64,000 bases of DNA, from contig JAWKIR010000004.1 in assembly GCA_041394245.1 (NCBI GenBank), positions 248,001-312,000 on the forward strand, written 5' to 3'. The notes beneath the pieces were generated by a model, which saw only the letters and a program-made list of their open reading frames with translations, was not told the DNA's origin and searched no databases. Below are positions 53,399 to 61,494 of the stretch, one piece after another (positions within the stretch are counted from its first letter, which is position 1; each line of letters starts with the position of its first letter). This DNA is from Acidimicrobiales bacterium. Lineage in GTDB: Bacteria; Actinomycetota; Acidimicrobiia; Acidimicrobiales; Aldehydirespiratoraceae. The position numbers and the translations under genes are program-made.

Positions 53399-54402
53399 TG
53401 GCAGGTTCCGGACACGCTCCCCTTCGCGACGATCCCAATGTGCTCTTGACCGTCAAGGACCTCGTCGTCGAGTTCCCCGTCGGTCGTGGCGCGGTGGTGC
53501 ATGCGGTGAGCGGTATCTCGTTCGACGTGGCCGAAGGGGAGACGCTCGGCATCGTCGGCGAGTCGGGCTGTGGCAAGTCGACCGTCGCGAAGTCGATCAT
53601 CCGGCTCAACTCGATCAAGAGCGGAACCGTCGACTACCAGGGCCACAACCTCGCCGAGCTCGAGGGTGAAGCGCTGCGTCGCATCCGGCCGGATCTGCAG
53701 ATGATCTTCCAGGATCCGATCTCCTCGCTCAACCCCCGGCGCAAGATCCGCGACGTGATCTCCGAGGGTCTGGCGGTGTGGGGCGACCAGCAGGGTTCGT
53801 GGTCGCAGGATCGCATCGAAGAACTGATGGTCGCCGTCGGCATCGACCCGAAGTTCGGCGACCGCCGTCCGCACCAGTTCTCGGGCGGTCAATGTCAGCG
53901 CATCGGCATCGCCCGGGCCCTTGCGCTCGACCCGAAGGTGCTGATCTGCGACGAGCCCGTGTCGGCGCTCGACGTGTCGGTCCAGGCACAGGTCCTCAAC
54001 CTCCTCGAGGACATGAAGCAGCGCTACGGCCTCACCCTGCTCTTCATCAGTCACGACCTCTCGGTCGTCAAGAACGTCTCCGACCGCATCATCGTCATGT
54101 ATCTCGGCAAGGCGTGTGAGATCGGCAACGCCGACGAGCTCTACGAGCATCCTCGGCATCCGTACACGCGGGCCCTTCTGGCGTCGATTCCCGAGCCGGC
54201 GCCCACGGTGGATCTCAGCGACGGCGACATCGATGGCGAGCTGCCGTCGCCGATCAATCCTCCGGCCGGCTGCCGGTTCAACACCCGCTGCCAGCACACC
54301 ACCGAGATCTGCTTCACCGACGAGCCCATGATGCAGAAGGTGGAGGGCACCGATCACTACTTCGCCTGCCACCACCCCGTCGAGGTCTCGGTCGGGCTCT
54401 GA
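53398..54402 (+). CDS. ABC importer ATPase (DppF type)
   Basis: A 334-residue ATPase. Walker A is GESGCGKST (near residue 56), signature QFSGGQCQRIG, Walker B KVLICDEPVSALD, and a C-terminal oligopeptide-type domain with NPPAGCRFNTRCQHTTEIC. With DppD it forms the heterodimeric motor. The ATG overlaps the DppD stop by one base (TGATG), so they are coupled. It ends four bases before the convergent metallo-hydrolase gene. Confidence 0.93.
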   Translation: MAGSGHAPLRDDPNVLLTVKDLVVEFPVGRGAVVHAVSGISFDVAEGETLGIVGESGCGKSTVAKSIIRLNSIKSGTVDYQGHNLAELEGEALRRIRPDLQMIFQDPISSLNPRRKIRDVISEGLAVWGDQQGSWSQDRIEELMVAVGIDPKFGDRRPHQFSGGQCQRIGIARALALDPKVLICDEPVSALDVSVQAQVLNLLEDMKQRYGLTLLFISHDLSVVKNVSDRIIVMYLGKACEIGNADELYEHPRHPYTRALLASIPEPAPTVDLSDGDIDGELPSPINPPAGCRFNTRCQHTTEICFTDEPMMQKVEGTDHYFACHHPVEVSVGL

Positions 54403-54405
54403 TCG

Positions 54406-55401
54406 TCAGGTGAGTTCCCAGGTGGTGGCGGTGGCCATCGGCGACGCCGAATCGATGGCCGGGCGAGCCCTGCCGTCGTCGGCGAGGGCGAGCAGGTGTG
54501 CGATCACCGAACGCGAGGCGGGCCGCCACAGCTCCCGGGCGACGGCGGCGTAGAGGACTTCGACGATCTCCCTCACCGACCGGGGCCCCGCCTCGAGCTG
54601 CTGCACGATCTGCTGGGTTCGCAGCAGACGGTGGTCGTGCAGCGCCTTCACGTAGGCGGCCGGCTTCGTCACCGGTCCACCGTGGGTGGGGTAGAGGATC
54701 TCGTCGTCGCGAGCGAGTAGGAGGCGGAGCGATGCCATGTAGGCGCGCAGGTCGCCGTCGGGTGGCGGAATGATCGTGGTCGACCACCCCATCACGTGGT
54801 CGCCCGAGAGCACCGCCTTCTCCTCGGCGACGGCGAAGCAGAGGTGATTCGAGATGTGGCCCGGTGTGTGGAGCGCTTCCACCGTCCAGCCCGGACCTTC
54901 GACGATGTCGCCGTGGGCCAGCCGCTGGTCGGGCGCGAAGTCGACGTCCGGTCGGTGCTTGTCGTGGTCGGCGGCTGCCTTCGCCTTCTCCTCGGCGGTC
55001 TGCTCCTTGCGTTCCTCGCCGGTGTCCCAGTCGCGGTCGTCGTCGATGTCGTCGTCGCCTTCGCTGGTCGCGGCGTGAGGGTGTGGGCCGAACCCGAGAA
55101 TCGGGGCGCCAGTGGCATCGGCCAAGCCGCGAGCGGCGGGGGAATGATCGCCGTGGGTGTGGGTGACCAGGATCTGACGGACGCGTTCGCCGTCGAGTGC
55201 GGCGAGCAGGGCGTCGACATGCGCGTCGTCGCGCGGCCCCGGGTCGACGACGGCGACGTCGCCGTGGCCGATCACGTACGTGCCGGTTCCGTGGAACGTG
55301 AACTTCGAGGGGTTGTCGCAGACCATGCGGCGAAGAAGGGCCGAGACGTCGACGAGTTCGCCGTGGTGTGGTTCGAAGTCGAGGTCGAAGAGTGGCGGCA
55401 T
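54406..55401 (-). CDS. MBL-fold metallo-hydrolase (LACTB2-like) in sulfur operon
   Basis: A 331-residue protein. The metal motif THTHGDHSPAA lies near residue 80 and HTPGHISNHL near 180, with SGDHVMGWSTTI further on, as in LACTB2-type hydrolases, and a winged-helix-like C-terminal region (RSVREIVEVLYAAV). An insert of about 45 acidic residues (EGDDDIDDDRDWDTGEERKE) between beta strands is unusual. The ATG shares one base with the DUF4202 stop. Nuclease or hydrolase activity is possible; substrate unknown. Confidence 0.78.
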   Translation of the reverse strand: MPPLFDLDFEPHHGELVDVSALLRRMVCDNPSKFTFHGTGTYVIGHGDVAVVDPGPRDDAHVDALLAALDGERVRQILVTHTHGDHSPAARGLADATGAPILGFGPHPHAATSEGDDDIDDDRDWDTGEERKEQTAEEKAKAAADHDKHRPDVDFAPDQRLAHGDIVEGPGWTVEALHTPGHISNHLCFAVAEEKAVLSGDHVMGWSTTIIPPPDGDLRAYMASLRLLLARDDEILYPTHGGPVTKPAAYVKALHDHRLLRTQQIVQQLEAGPRSVREIVEVLYAAVARELWRPASRSVIAHLLALADDGRARPAIDSASPMATATTWELT

Positions 55402-55985
55402 CAGCTGAGCCCGGCTGCGGCGCGGCGCACGATGTCGGCGGCCCGGTCGTCGAGCGTGATGGTGCCGGCCGCCTCGATGCCCGCCGCACTCATCTTCCTG
55501 AGCGTCTTCGTGACCACGTCGACCATCTTGTCGTCGTCGGCCAGCTTGTCGGCTGTGGCCAGGAACTGCGTCTCGACGAACGTGAGGCAGACGGCGTCTT
55601 CGAACGTCTGCACCTCGGGGTCGGTGCCGAGCCCCTTCTTCTGGACGATCTCGACGGCCCGGTGCAGCTGGGGGACGGGAATGTCGTCGGCCGTCAGCAG
55701 TGTGGTGAGCAACTCCGCATGGCGCTTCTTCTGGTCACGCCGCCAGCGGAGATAGCCGTCGCGGCCCTCCGGGTAGTCGGAGCGAGGGAGCTCCCAGCGC
55801 CGAAGGTGATGGGCGCGGGCGGCGAGTTGGAGGGCCGCGCCCGCCTCCGGGTCCAACCGCAGGACCCATTCGTGGGCGCGTCGACCCTGCTCCTGTGCGA
55901 GCGGACGGTCGTCGATCCGGTTGGGATCGCCTTCGTTGGCGTCGTCGATGCTGCCGATGGCGCGGGCGAGGAGGTCGGGATCCAC
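55401..55985 (-). CDS. DUF4202 protein
   Basis: A 194-residue alpha-helical protein of the DUF4202 family. Recognised by LARAIGSIDDANEGDPNR at the start, HEWVLRLDPEAGAALQLAARAHHLRRWELPRSDYPEGRDGYLRWRRDQKKRHAEL (residues about 40-95), and DKMVDVVTKTLRKMS near the end. The family has His/Asp positions suggestive of a metal-dependent phosphohydrolase (HD-like), but function is unknown. GTG 55985 gives a start at VDPDLLARA; 13 bases separate it from sir. In this operon the gene may support sulfur assimilation; inference only. Confidence 0.72.
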   Translation of the reverse strand: MDPDLLARAIGSIDDANEGDPNRIDDRPLAQEQGRRAHEWVLRLDPEAGAALQLAARAHHLRRWELPRSDYPEGRDGYLRWRRDQKKRHAELLTTLLTADDIPVPQLHRAVEIVQKKGLGTDPEVQTFEDAVCLTFVETQFLATADKLADDDKMVDVVTKTLRKMSAAGIEAAGTITLDDRAADIVRRAAAGLS

Positions 55986-55998
55986 GCTGGGATCGTAC

Positions 55999-57789
55999 TC
56001 AGGTGGCGCACTCCGACTCGCCGATCTCGGCCACGTAGGGGCCGGTCTCGTCGAAGTCGACATAGAAGTCGGGGTCGTCGTCGTAGGCGGGGAACTCGTC
56101 GAGGTCCTTCATCGTCGCGCCGACCGCGGCGGCGCCGCCGGCGCGTTCGAGCCATCCTCGGAACGACTCCCCGGCGGTGCGTTCGTCATTGAAGCGGCGT
56201 ACGACCCGCACTGCGGCGTGGGCCGCGGCCTTCGCCGGAAGCCGCAGCGCCTTGTCGCCGAAGTGCATCTGCTCCTGGCCGACATAGCCGCCGAGCAGCA
56301 TCTGGTAGCCGGGCGCCGAGCGGCCGTTGGCCCGACGCTCGGCCCCGAAGAACCCGATGTCGGCCGCGTGATGCTGGCCGCATGAATTGGTGCAACCCGA
56401 GATGTTGATACGAAGGCCGCCGACGGTGCCGAGGCCTTCCTCGTCCAGCGCGTCGCCGATCGCCTTGGCGAGACCTCGGCTCTGGGTGACGGCGAGGTTG
56501 CACGTGTCGGCGCCGGGGCAGGCGACGACATCGCGCACCAACTCGGCGCCCGGCTCGGCCATGCCGAGTTCGCGGAGGCGCTCGTAGAGAACCGGCAGTT
56601 CCGATTCGTCGAGGCCCCGGATGATCAGGTTCTGGCGGTTGGTCAGGCGGATGTCGGCGTCGAACTCGCGTTGGACGGCGGCGATCCCGCGGAACTGGTC
56701 GGCGGTGATGTCGCCGAGCTGGGCCCACGCGTAGGCCGAGACCTGTCCGCTGGCGATACCGCGGACCACGTTGGCCTGGAACCAGCGGTCATAGGGTGAC
56801 GCGCCGCCGATGCTCACCGGGGTGCCCTGGCCGACTTCGGTGACGTGGGCGCGATTGCCGACACCGGCCGGAGCATCGCCATTGACGCGGACCTCGGTCG
56901 GGAGCCCGCCGGGATACGACGACGAGGCGAGCAGGAACTTCCGGGTGTTGAGGATCCGCCGCTGGACCTCCTCGAAGCCGAGGTTCTCGACGACCCACTT
57001 GAGGCGGGCCCGCAGCTTGTTGTCGCGATTGCCGGTTTGCTCGAAGATGCGGAGGATCGCTTCGATGGTCGGCAGCAGCTCCTCTTTGGGCGTGAAGTCC
57101 TCGAGCGCCATCGCCGGGAACGGGGTGGTGCCGAGGCCGCCGGCGATGAAGACCCGGAAGCCTGCTTCGACGGTTCCGTCGTCGAGGGCTCGGGTCGTGG
57201 CGATCACGCCGGCGTCGTTGAACATGGCCTGGCCGCAGTCGGTCTCACAGCCGGAGAAGTTGATCTTGAACTTGCGGGGGAGGCGCTGGCCGAGCGGGTT
57301 GCGGACGAAGTGCTGGTAGGCGGCCTCGGCCCACGGTGTGATGTCGAGGTGCTCGTGGGGGCAGGCGCCGGCGAGGTGGCAGCCCTGGACGTTGCGAACG
57401 GTGTCGCCGCAGGCTTCGCGGGTCGTGAGGCCAACCGACGCGAGGTGCTGCATCACGTCGGGGATCTGGTCGAGCTGCACATAGTGGAACTGGAGGTTCT
57501 GGCGTGTCGTGATGTGGGCCCAACCGCGGCTGTAGCGCTCCACGAGGGTCGCGATCATCTCGAACTGTGCGGGGGTCATGGAGCCGTACGGCACCTTGAC
57601 CCGCACCATCTGGTTGGTCCCGCCCTGGCGTTGGCCGTAGATGCCGTTGGTCAGTCGGAACACGCGGAAGACGTCTTCGCCGATCTCGCCGGACCGGTAG
57701 CCGGCGAGTACCTCGCGGAACTTGTCGATGTCGGCCTGGATGTCGGGATCGATCTCGGTGGTCTCGACGGATGGTTCGAGGATCGTCAT
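55999..57789 (-). CDS. sir: Ferredoxin-dependent sulfite reductase
   Basis: A 596-residue nitrite/sulfite-reductase-family enzyme. It has the two NIR/SIR ferredoxin-like halves and siroheme/[4Fe-4S] cysteines C424, C430, C466 and C470 (CPGADTC and CTNSC), plus NLQFHYVQLDQI in the first half. It reduces sulfite to sulfide for cysteine synthesis. That it is sulfite rather than nitrite reductase is inferred from the neighbouring cysH, cobA and cysG-like genes. ATG 57789 overlaps the cobA stop by four bases. Confidence 0.9.
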   Translation of the reverse strand: MTILEPSVETTEIDPDIQADIDKFREVLAGYRSGEIGEDVFRVFRLTNGIYGQRQGGTNQMVRVKVPYGSMTPAQFEMIATLVERYSRGWAHITTRQNLQFHYVQLDQIPDVMQHLASVGLTTREACGDTVRNVQGCHLAGACPHEHLDITPWAEAAYQHFVRNPLGQRLPRKFKINFSGCETDCGQAMFNDAGVIATTRALDDGTVEAGFRVFIAGGLGTTPFPAMALEDFTPKEELLPTIEAILRIFEQTGNRDNKLRARLKWVVENLGFEEVQRRILNTRKFLLASSSYPGGLPTEVRVNGDAPAGVGNRAHVTEVGQGTPVSIGGASPYDRWFQANVVRGIASGQVSAYAWAQLGDITADQFRGIAAVQREFDADIRLTNRQNLIIRGLDESELPVLYERLRELGMAEPGAELVRDVVACPGADTCNLAVTQSRGLAKAIGDALDEEGLGTVGGLRINISGCTNSCGQHHAADIGFFGAERRANGRSAPGYQMLLGGYVGQEQMHFGDKALRLPAKAAAHAAVRVVRRFNDERTAGESFRGWLERAGGAAAVGATMKDLDEFPAYDDDPDFYVDFDETGPYVAEIGESECAT

Positions 57790-58565
57790 CGGACGGGTCC
57801 TTCCCTTTGCGGATCGGCGCCGGAGGCGGCGGGGGTTCGTTCGGTGAGCGGGAGCAGTTCGAGCACGGATCGGGCGGCGACGCCCCCGATCACGAGAGTC
57901 GACGGGTTGACGACCGTGAGGTCGGGGAGCCCGGCGAGGGTCGTGCGCTGCACGTCCTGCTCGGCAGTGGTGGCCGCGTGCACGGCGGCGACGGGCGTCG
58001 ACGGGTCCATGCCCGCCGCGAGAAGACGTTCGCTGAGCAATGCGGTCCGGCTGGCGCCCATCAACACGACCAGCGTGGTGCCCGTCCTGGCGAGCGCGTC
58101 CCAGTCGAGCCACTGGTCGGCGTTGGGGTCCTGATGCGCAGTCACGACGGTGAATCCGCTGCTGACGCCGCGCATGGTGACCGGGATTCCGGCCGCGGCG
58201 GGGGCGGCGATGGCCGAAGTGATGCCCGGCACCTCGTCGACGGCGATACCGGCGGCCCGTAGCTCGAGGGCCTCTTCGCCACCGCGGCCGAACACGAACG
58301 GGTCGCCGCCCTTGAGACGGACCACGCAGTCGAAGCGACGCCCGCGATCGACGAGGATGTCGTTGATGCGGTCCTGTGCATCGGACGGAGCACCGGGGCG
58401 CTTGCCGACGTCGACCAGCTCGGCCCACGGTGCCGCGAGGGCGAGAATCCGTTCGTCCACCAGGCGGTCGAAGACGACCACGTCGGCCCGCTCCAGGAGC
58501 CGAACGGCCTTGACGGTCAACAGTTCGGGGTCGCCGGGGCCGGCTCCCACGAGATGGACGGTCAT
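57786..58565 (-). CDS. cobA: Uroporphyrinogen-III C-methyltransferase
   Basis: A 259-residue SAM-dependent methylase that makes precorrin-2 for siroheme. Clear family motifs: VHLVGAGPGDPELLTVKAVRLL (N-terminus), DVGKR, VVRLKGGDPFVFGRGGEE, VDEVPGITSAIAAPAAAGIPVTMRG, and LVVLMGASR. It is the single-domain form; the second half of siroheme synthase is encoded separately just upstream. Its start and stop overlap the flanking genes by four bases each. Confidence 0.93.
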   Translation of the reverse strand: MTVHLVGAGPGDPELLTVKAVRLLERADVVVFDRLVDERILALAAPWAELVDVGKRPGAPSDAQDRINDILVDRGRRFDCVVRLKGGDPFVFGRGGEEALELRAAGIAVDEVPGITSAIAAPAAAGIPVTMRGVSSGFTVVTAHQDPNADQWLDWDALARTGTTLVVLMGASRTALLSERLLAAGMDPSTPVAAVHAATTAEQDVQRTTLAGLPDLTVVNPSTLVIGGVAARSVLELLPLTERTPAASGADPQREGPVR

Positions 58566-59209
58566 GAGCGCACCTCGCGGGCGGCTTCGCCCGTGATCCC
58601 GAGGGATGTCCGCAACACGGCGCGGGCGTCCTCGATCCGGCCGGTGCGCACGAGGCCGAGCAGGTCGGCGTCGAGCGCGTCGTCCCAGCCCTCGACCTCG
58701 GAGGTGCCGAACGTGGCACGAGCCTCGGCCCGGGTCTCGGACAGGAGGTCGAGCAGCTGGTCGTAGCCGCCGCTGAGCTCGCGCTCATAGCGCCGGCGGA
58801 GCCAGCGGGCCAGCCCGGGGCTGCGGCCGTTGGTCGAGATCGCGACCTGGAGATCGCCGTGGCGGGCGACCGCCGGAAGCGTGAAGGTGCAGTTCGCGGG
58901 ATCGTCGGCGGAGTTCACGAAGATGCCGGCGGTCTCGCCGTCGGCTGCCACCTGTGCATTCACGAGCGGGTCGCTGGTCGCGGTGATCCCGAGGCGGTAC
59001 GACGCGACCTCGCCGCGCTGGTACGGGCGGGCGAACCAGCGCACGTCGGGGTCGTCGGCGATGTCGGAGACGGCGTCGGGAGCGACCACGGTGACCGCGG
59101 CCCCGGCACGGAGCAGACCGGCGACCTTGCGGGCGGCCACCGGCCCACCACCGACCACGAGTACGGGCCGACCTGACAGGTCGAGATTGACGGGGTAGGC
59201 GGTACTCAC
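58562..59209 (-). CDS. Precorrin-2 dehydrogenase/sirohydrochlorin ferrochelatase (CysG N-like)
   Basis: A 215-residue protein of the Met8/CysG-N type. YPVNLDLSGRPVLVVGGGPVAARKVAGLLRAGA (residues about 5-38) is the NAD-binding region and NSADDPANCTFTLPAVARHGDLQVAISTNGRSPGLARWLRRRYE is the family hallmark (about 108-150). It oxidises precorrin-2 and inserts iron to finish siroheme for the Sir enzyme next door. GTG 59209 overlaps the CysH stop and is favoured; ATG 59224 is an alternative. Confidence 0.9.
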   Translation of the reverse strand: MSTAYPVNLDLSGRPVLVVGGGPVAARKVAGLLRAGAAVTVVAPDAVSDIADDPDVRWFARPYQRGEVASYRLGITATSDPLVNAQVAADGETAGIFVNSADDPANCTFTLPAVARHGDLQVAISTNGRSPGLARWLRRRYERELSGGYDQLLDLLSETRAEARATFGTSEVEGWDDALDADLLGLVRTGRIEDARAVLRTSLGITGEAAREVRS

Positions 59210-59901
59210 AGGTGGAGTCCGCATTCGGTCTTCGCGGAACCGGCCCAGCGGCCGGCACGGGGATCGGAGGGGTCGGCCGGTTCGGTGCACGGCCAGCACC
59301 CGATCGACGGGTAGCCGTCGAACGTCAGCGGGTTCACGAGGACGTCGTGTTCGAGCATGTGCTGTTCGATCGCGGCCGTCGACCATCCGGCCAGCGGGTT
59401 GATCTTGACCAGGCCACGAATGTCGAGATCGATGATCGGCGCGTTGGCTCGCTGCGGACTGTCGTCGCGACGCAGGCCGGACATCCACGCGTCGGCGTTC
59501 GCGACGAGATGGCGTTCGAGCGGGGCGACCTTGCGGCTTCCGCAGCAAGTGTCGTTCCCGTGGTTCCACACGTCAGCAGCGGTGGGGGCGGGCCGCAGGA
59601 CGGTCAGATTGAGCGAGTAGCGGGCCATGGCCCGGCGAACCGTGGCGAGCGTCTCTGCGAAGTGGAAGCCGGTGTCGATGAACACGACCTCGATGTCGGG
59701 GTCGACGGCCACGGCCAGGTCGATCAGCAGGGTGTCGGCGAACGATGCACTCAGGCTGAGCCGCGAACCGAACTCGTCGACGGCCCAGCGGATGATCTCC
59801 CCAGGGTGACAACCTTCGAATCGGTCGCTCATGGTCGCAGCGTCGGCAGAGTCCCAGCGGGCGTGGGTACGGAGGTTCACGGGGGTGTCGACGAGGCTCA
59901 T
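59206..59901 (-). CDS. cysH: Assimilatory adenylylsulfate (APS) reductase
   Basis: A 231-residue reductase. The [4Fe-4S] cysteines C119, C120 and C202, C205 are present (DTCC and CWPC), which marks the APS-type reductase and not the cluster-free PAPS type. SASFADTLLIDLA is the phosphate-binding loop and the catalytic cysteine is C227 in ECGLHL. It converts APS to sulfite. ATG 59901 is used; a TTG nine bases upstream is also in frame. It is the first gene of the sulfate-reduction operon; an upstream AT-rich region carries repeated motifs. Confidence 0.92.
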   Translation of the reverse strand: MSLVDTPVNLRTHARWDSADAATMSDRFEGCHPGEIIRWAVDEFGSRLSLSASFADTLLIDLAVAVDPDIEVVFIDTGFHFAETLATVRRAMARYSLNLTVLRPAPTAADVWNHGNDTCCGSRKVAPLERHLVANADAWMSGLRRDDSPQRANAPIIDLDIRGLVKINPLAGWSTAAIEQHMLEHDVLVNPLTFDGYPSIGCWPCTEPADPSDPRAGRWAGSAKTECGLHL

Positions 59902-59919
59902 GGGGGCCAATCTGGTTAA

Positions 59920-59992
59920 TTCTGATCGGAACAGTCAGGATTGTCAGGTCACCATAGAGTTCGGTCTGCAGTGAATACACCTAATTCCGATC
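59920..59992. promoter_or_regulatory. Repeated motif in the cysH promoter region
   Basis: TTCTGATCGGAA at 59920-59931 is a palindrome with one mismatch; TAATTCCGATC at 59982-59992 repeats its left part (TAATTCTGATC at 59917-59927). Both lie in the AT-rich 144-base gap between cysH and a divergent small gene. They look like paired binding sites for a sulfur-responsive regulator; the regulator is unknown. Confidence 0.4.
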
Positions 59993-60045
59993 ATTTTTGT
60001 CAGGTATTAGTCCGGACAATCATGCGGGTTCGATAGAACAGGGGC

Positions 60046-60306
60046 ATGAAGCGCTCGATCGACGACTACCCGGCCGGCCCTGACGACATCCCGCCGGGTT
60101 GGGAGAACGATCTCGCCCCGGTGTCCTGGGCGATCCAGATCAGCGACGACTACGACGACGCTGCGCCGCGCATCGTCCTCACCGTCGAGGAGGTCGGCCG
60201 ACCCGCCGAAGGTCTCGTGATCCATCTGACCCCGGATCTCGCCAGGCGTCTGCGCGTCGCCATCCGCGACGGCCTCGCGGAGATCGGCGAACGTCCGGAC
60301 CCCTGA
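60046..60306 (+). CDS. Hypothetical protein
   Basis: An 86-residue acidic, soluble protein I do not recognise (SIDDYPAGPDDIPPGWENDLAPVSWAIQISDDY, then IVLTVEEVGRPAEGLVIHLTPDLARRLRVAIRDGLAEIGE). It has a likely beta strand pair and a C-terminal helix. It is divergent from cysH and shares its promoter region, so it might respond to sulfur status. Start ATG 60046; the preceding bases give only a weak AGGGG ribosome-binding site. Confidence 0.6.
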   Translation: MKRSIDDYPAGPDDIPPGWENDLAPVSWAIQISDDYDDAAPRIVLTVEEVGRPAEGLVIHLTPDLARRLRVAIRDGLAEIGERPDP

Positions 60307-60311
60307 TCGAT

Positions 60312-60584
60312 TCAGTCGGGCGGGGTGATCGTGCGGCGGTCGCCGGCACGGACGGCCAGGGTGACCTTCACGGCGATGAAGCCGACACCGCAGGTCAGCA
60401 CTCCGAGCGTCAGCAGCTGGGCGTAGCCGCCCCGGTCGCCGGGGTTCTCCGGCTTCGGGCCGGCATCGGGGCAGCCGATGATGGTTCGGCACGCGTCGGG
60501 GATGTCGTCCTGGGCCGCCGCCGGACCGACGGAGATCACCACCAGCAGCAGTGCGAGGGCGACCGCCCGCATCGAGATCCTCAC
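60312..60584 (-). CDS. Small exported/membrane hypothetical protein
   Basis: A 90-residue protein with a signal-like N-terminus (RAVALALLLVVISVGPAAAQ), a Cys-containing loop (DACRTIIGCPDAGPKPENP) and a second hydrophobic segment (YAQLLTLGVLTCGVGFIAVKVTLAV). No family known. GTG 60584 overlaps the SDR stop by four bases; ATG 60572 is an alternative start inside the same frame. It follows the SDR on the minus strand and converges with the small gene on the plus strand. Confidence 0.6.
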   Translation of the reverse strand: MRISMRAVALALLLVVISVGPAAAQDDIPDACRTIIGCPDAGPKPENPGDRGGYAQLLTLGVLTCGVGFIAVKVTLAVRAGDRRTITPPD

Positions 60585-61387
60585 GATGTCGTCGTGACTT
60601 CACCGGTCGACGCGCCGAGGTAGCTCGGCTTGTCGCCGCCGCCGTGGACCGGGATCGTGCAGCCGCTGACCCAACGGGCGAGGGGCGAGGCGCAAAAGAG
60701 CACCACGTCGGCGATCTCCTCGGGCACTCCCATGCGGCCGAGCGCCAGCGTGTCGCCGACCGCGGCGATGCCGGCCTCGTCGCCGTAGAACAGATGGGCT
60801 TCCTCGGTGACGATGAGCCCGACGACCGGTGCGATCACGCGGATCTTCGGACCCCATTCGACCGCAAGGGTCTCCGTGGCGTTGATGAGACCGGCCTTGG
60901 CGGCGCCGTAGGCGACACCGGCAGGATTGGCCCGAGTGCCCGACACCGACGCGATGTTGATGATCACGCCTCCATCGTCCTGTGACTGCATCTGGGCGTG
61001 CACGGCCTGGGCGAAGTTGAGTGGTGCCAGAAGATTGAGCGCCACGATCTTCTCGTTGAATCGCGGTGAGACGGTCGCGCTGTCGGCGGGCGGCGCACCT
61101 CCGGCGTTGTTGACCAGCACGTCGACCCGGCCGGTGGCTTCGATCGCCGCCGCCACGACTGCGGCGATCTGATCGGGTTCGCGAACGTCGCAGGCGACGA
61201 ATGTGGCCGATCGCCCGCCGGCTTCGACCGGGGCGTGCGGTTCACGCCGTGCGCAGATGACCACGCTGGCACCTTGTTCGAGGAATCGCTCGGTGATGGC
61301 CCGACCGAGACCCTTGGTACCGCCGGTGACGATCACCGTGCGTCCGGTCATGTCGAGAGGATCGCGGGTCGTGACGTCGTCGGCCAT
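60581..61387 (-). CDS. Short-chain dehydrogenase, sterol-type
   Basis: A 268-residue SDR with TGGTKGLGRA (NAD loop, near residue 18), VNNAGGAPPADSAT, and catalytic Ser in NIASVSG and Tyr/Lys in YGAAKAG. Its position, divergent from ipdA with a palindrome in between, matches SDRs such as Rv3549c beside ipdAB in Mycobacterium. The reaction is probably oxidation of a steroid-ring acyl-CoA alcohol. ATG 61387 is chosen; the frame extends 10 codons further to a second ATG. Stop overlaps the small downstream gene by four bases. Confidence 0.82.
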   Translation of the reverse strand: MADDVTTRDPLDMTGRTVIVTGGTKGLGRAITERFLEQGASVVICARREPHAPVEAGGRSATFVACDVREPDQIAAVVAAAIEATGRVDVLVNNAGGAPPADSATVSPRFNEKIVALNLLAPLNFAQAVHAQMQSQDDGGVIINIASVSGTRANPAGVAYGAAKAGLINATETLAVEWGPKIRVIAPVVGLIVTEEAHLFYGDEAGIAAVGDTLALGRMGVPEEIADVVLFCASPLARWVSGCTIPVHGGGDKPSYLGASTGEVTTTS

Positions 61388-61451
61388 GACCGAAACCCTA
61401 CCCGCACGTGTTCGCACGACTCGCAGCCGTGGCCTACCGTCTGGGCGGTTT

Positions 61452-61466
61452 CTGACACGGTGTCAG
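61452..61466. promoter_or_regulatory. Candidate operator between SDR and ipdA
   Basis: CTGACACGGTGTCAG is a perfect inverted repeat of 7-base arms around one G, in the 107-base divergent gap and 28 bases before the ipdA start. A half-like copy, CAGGTGTCAG, follows at 61472-61481. The place matches where KstR2-type sites lie in mycobacteria, but the sequence is different, so another TetR-type regulator may bind. It shares GTGTC/GACAC with the repeats at 1119 and 5929, in the opposite order. Confidence 0.5.
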
Positions 61467-61494
61467 GTCGACAGGTGTCAGTGGAGGAGGCAAG

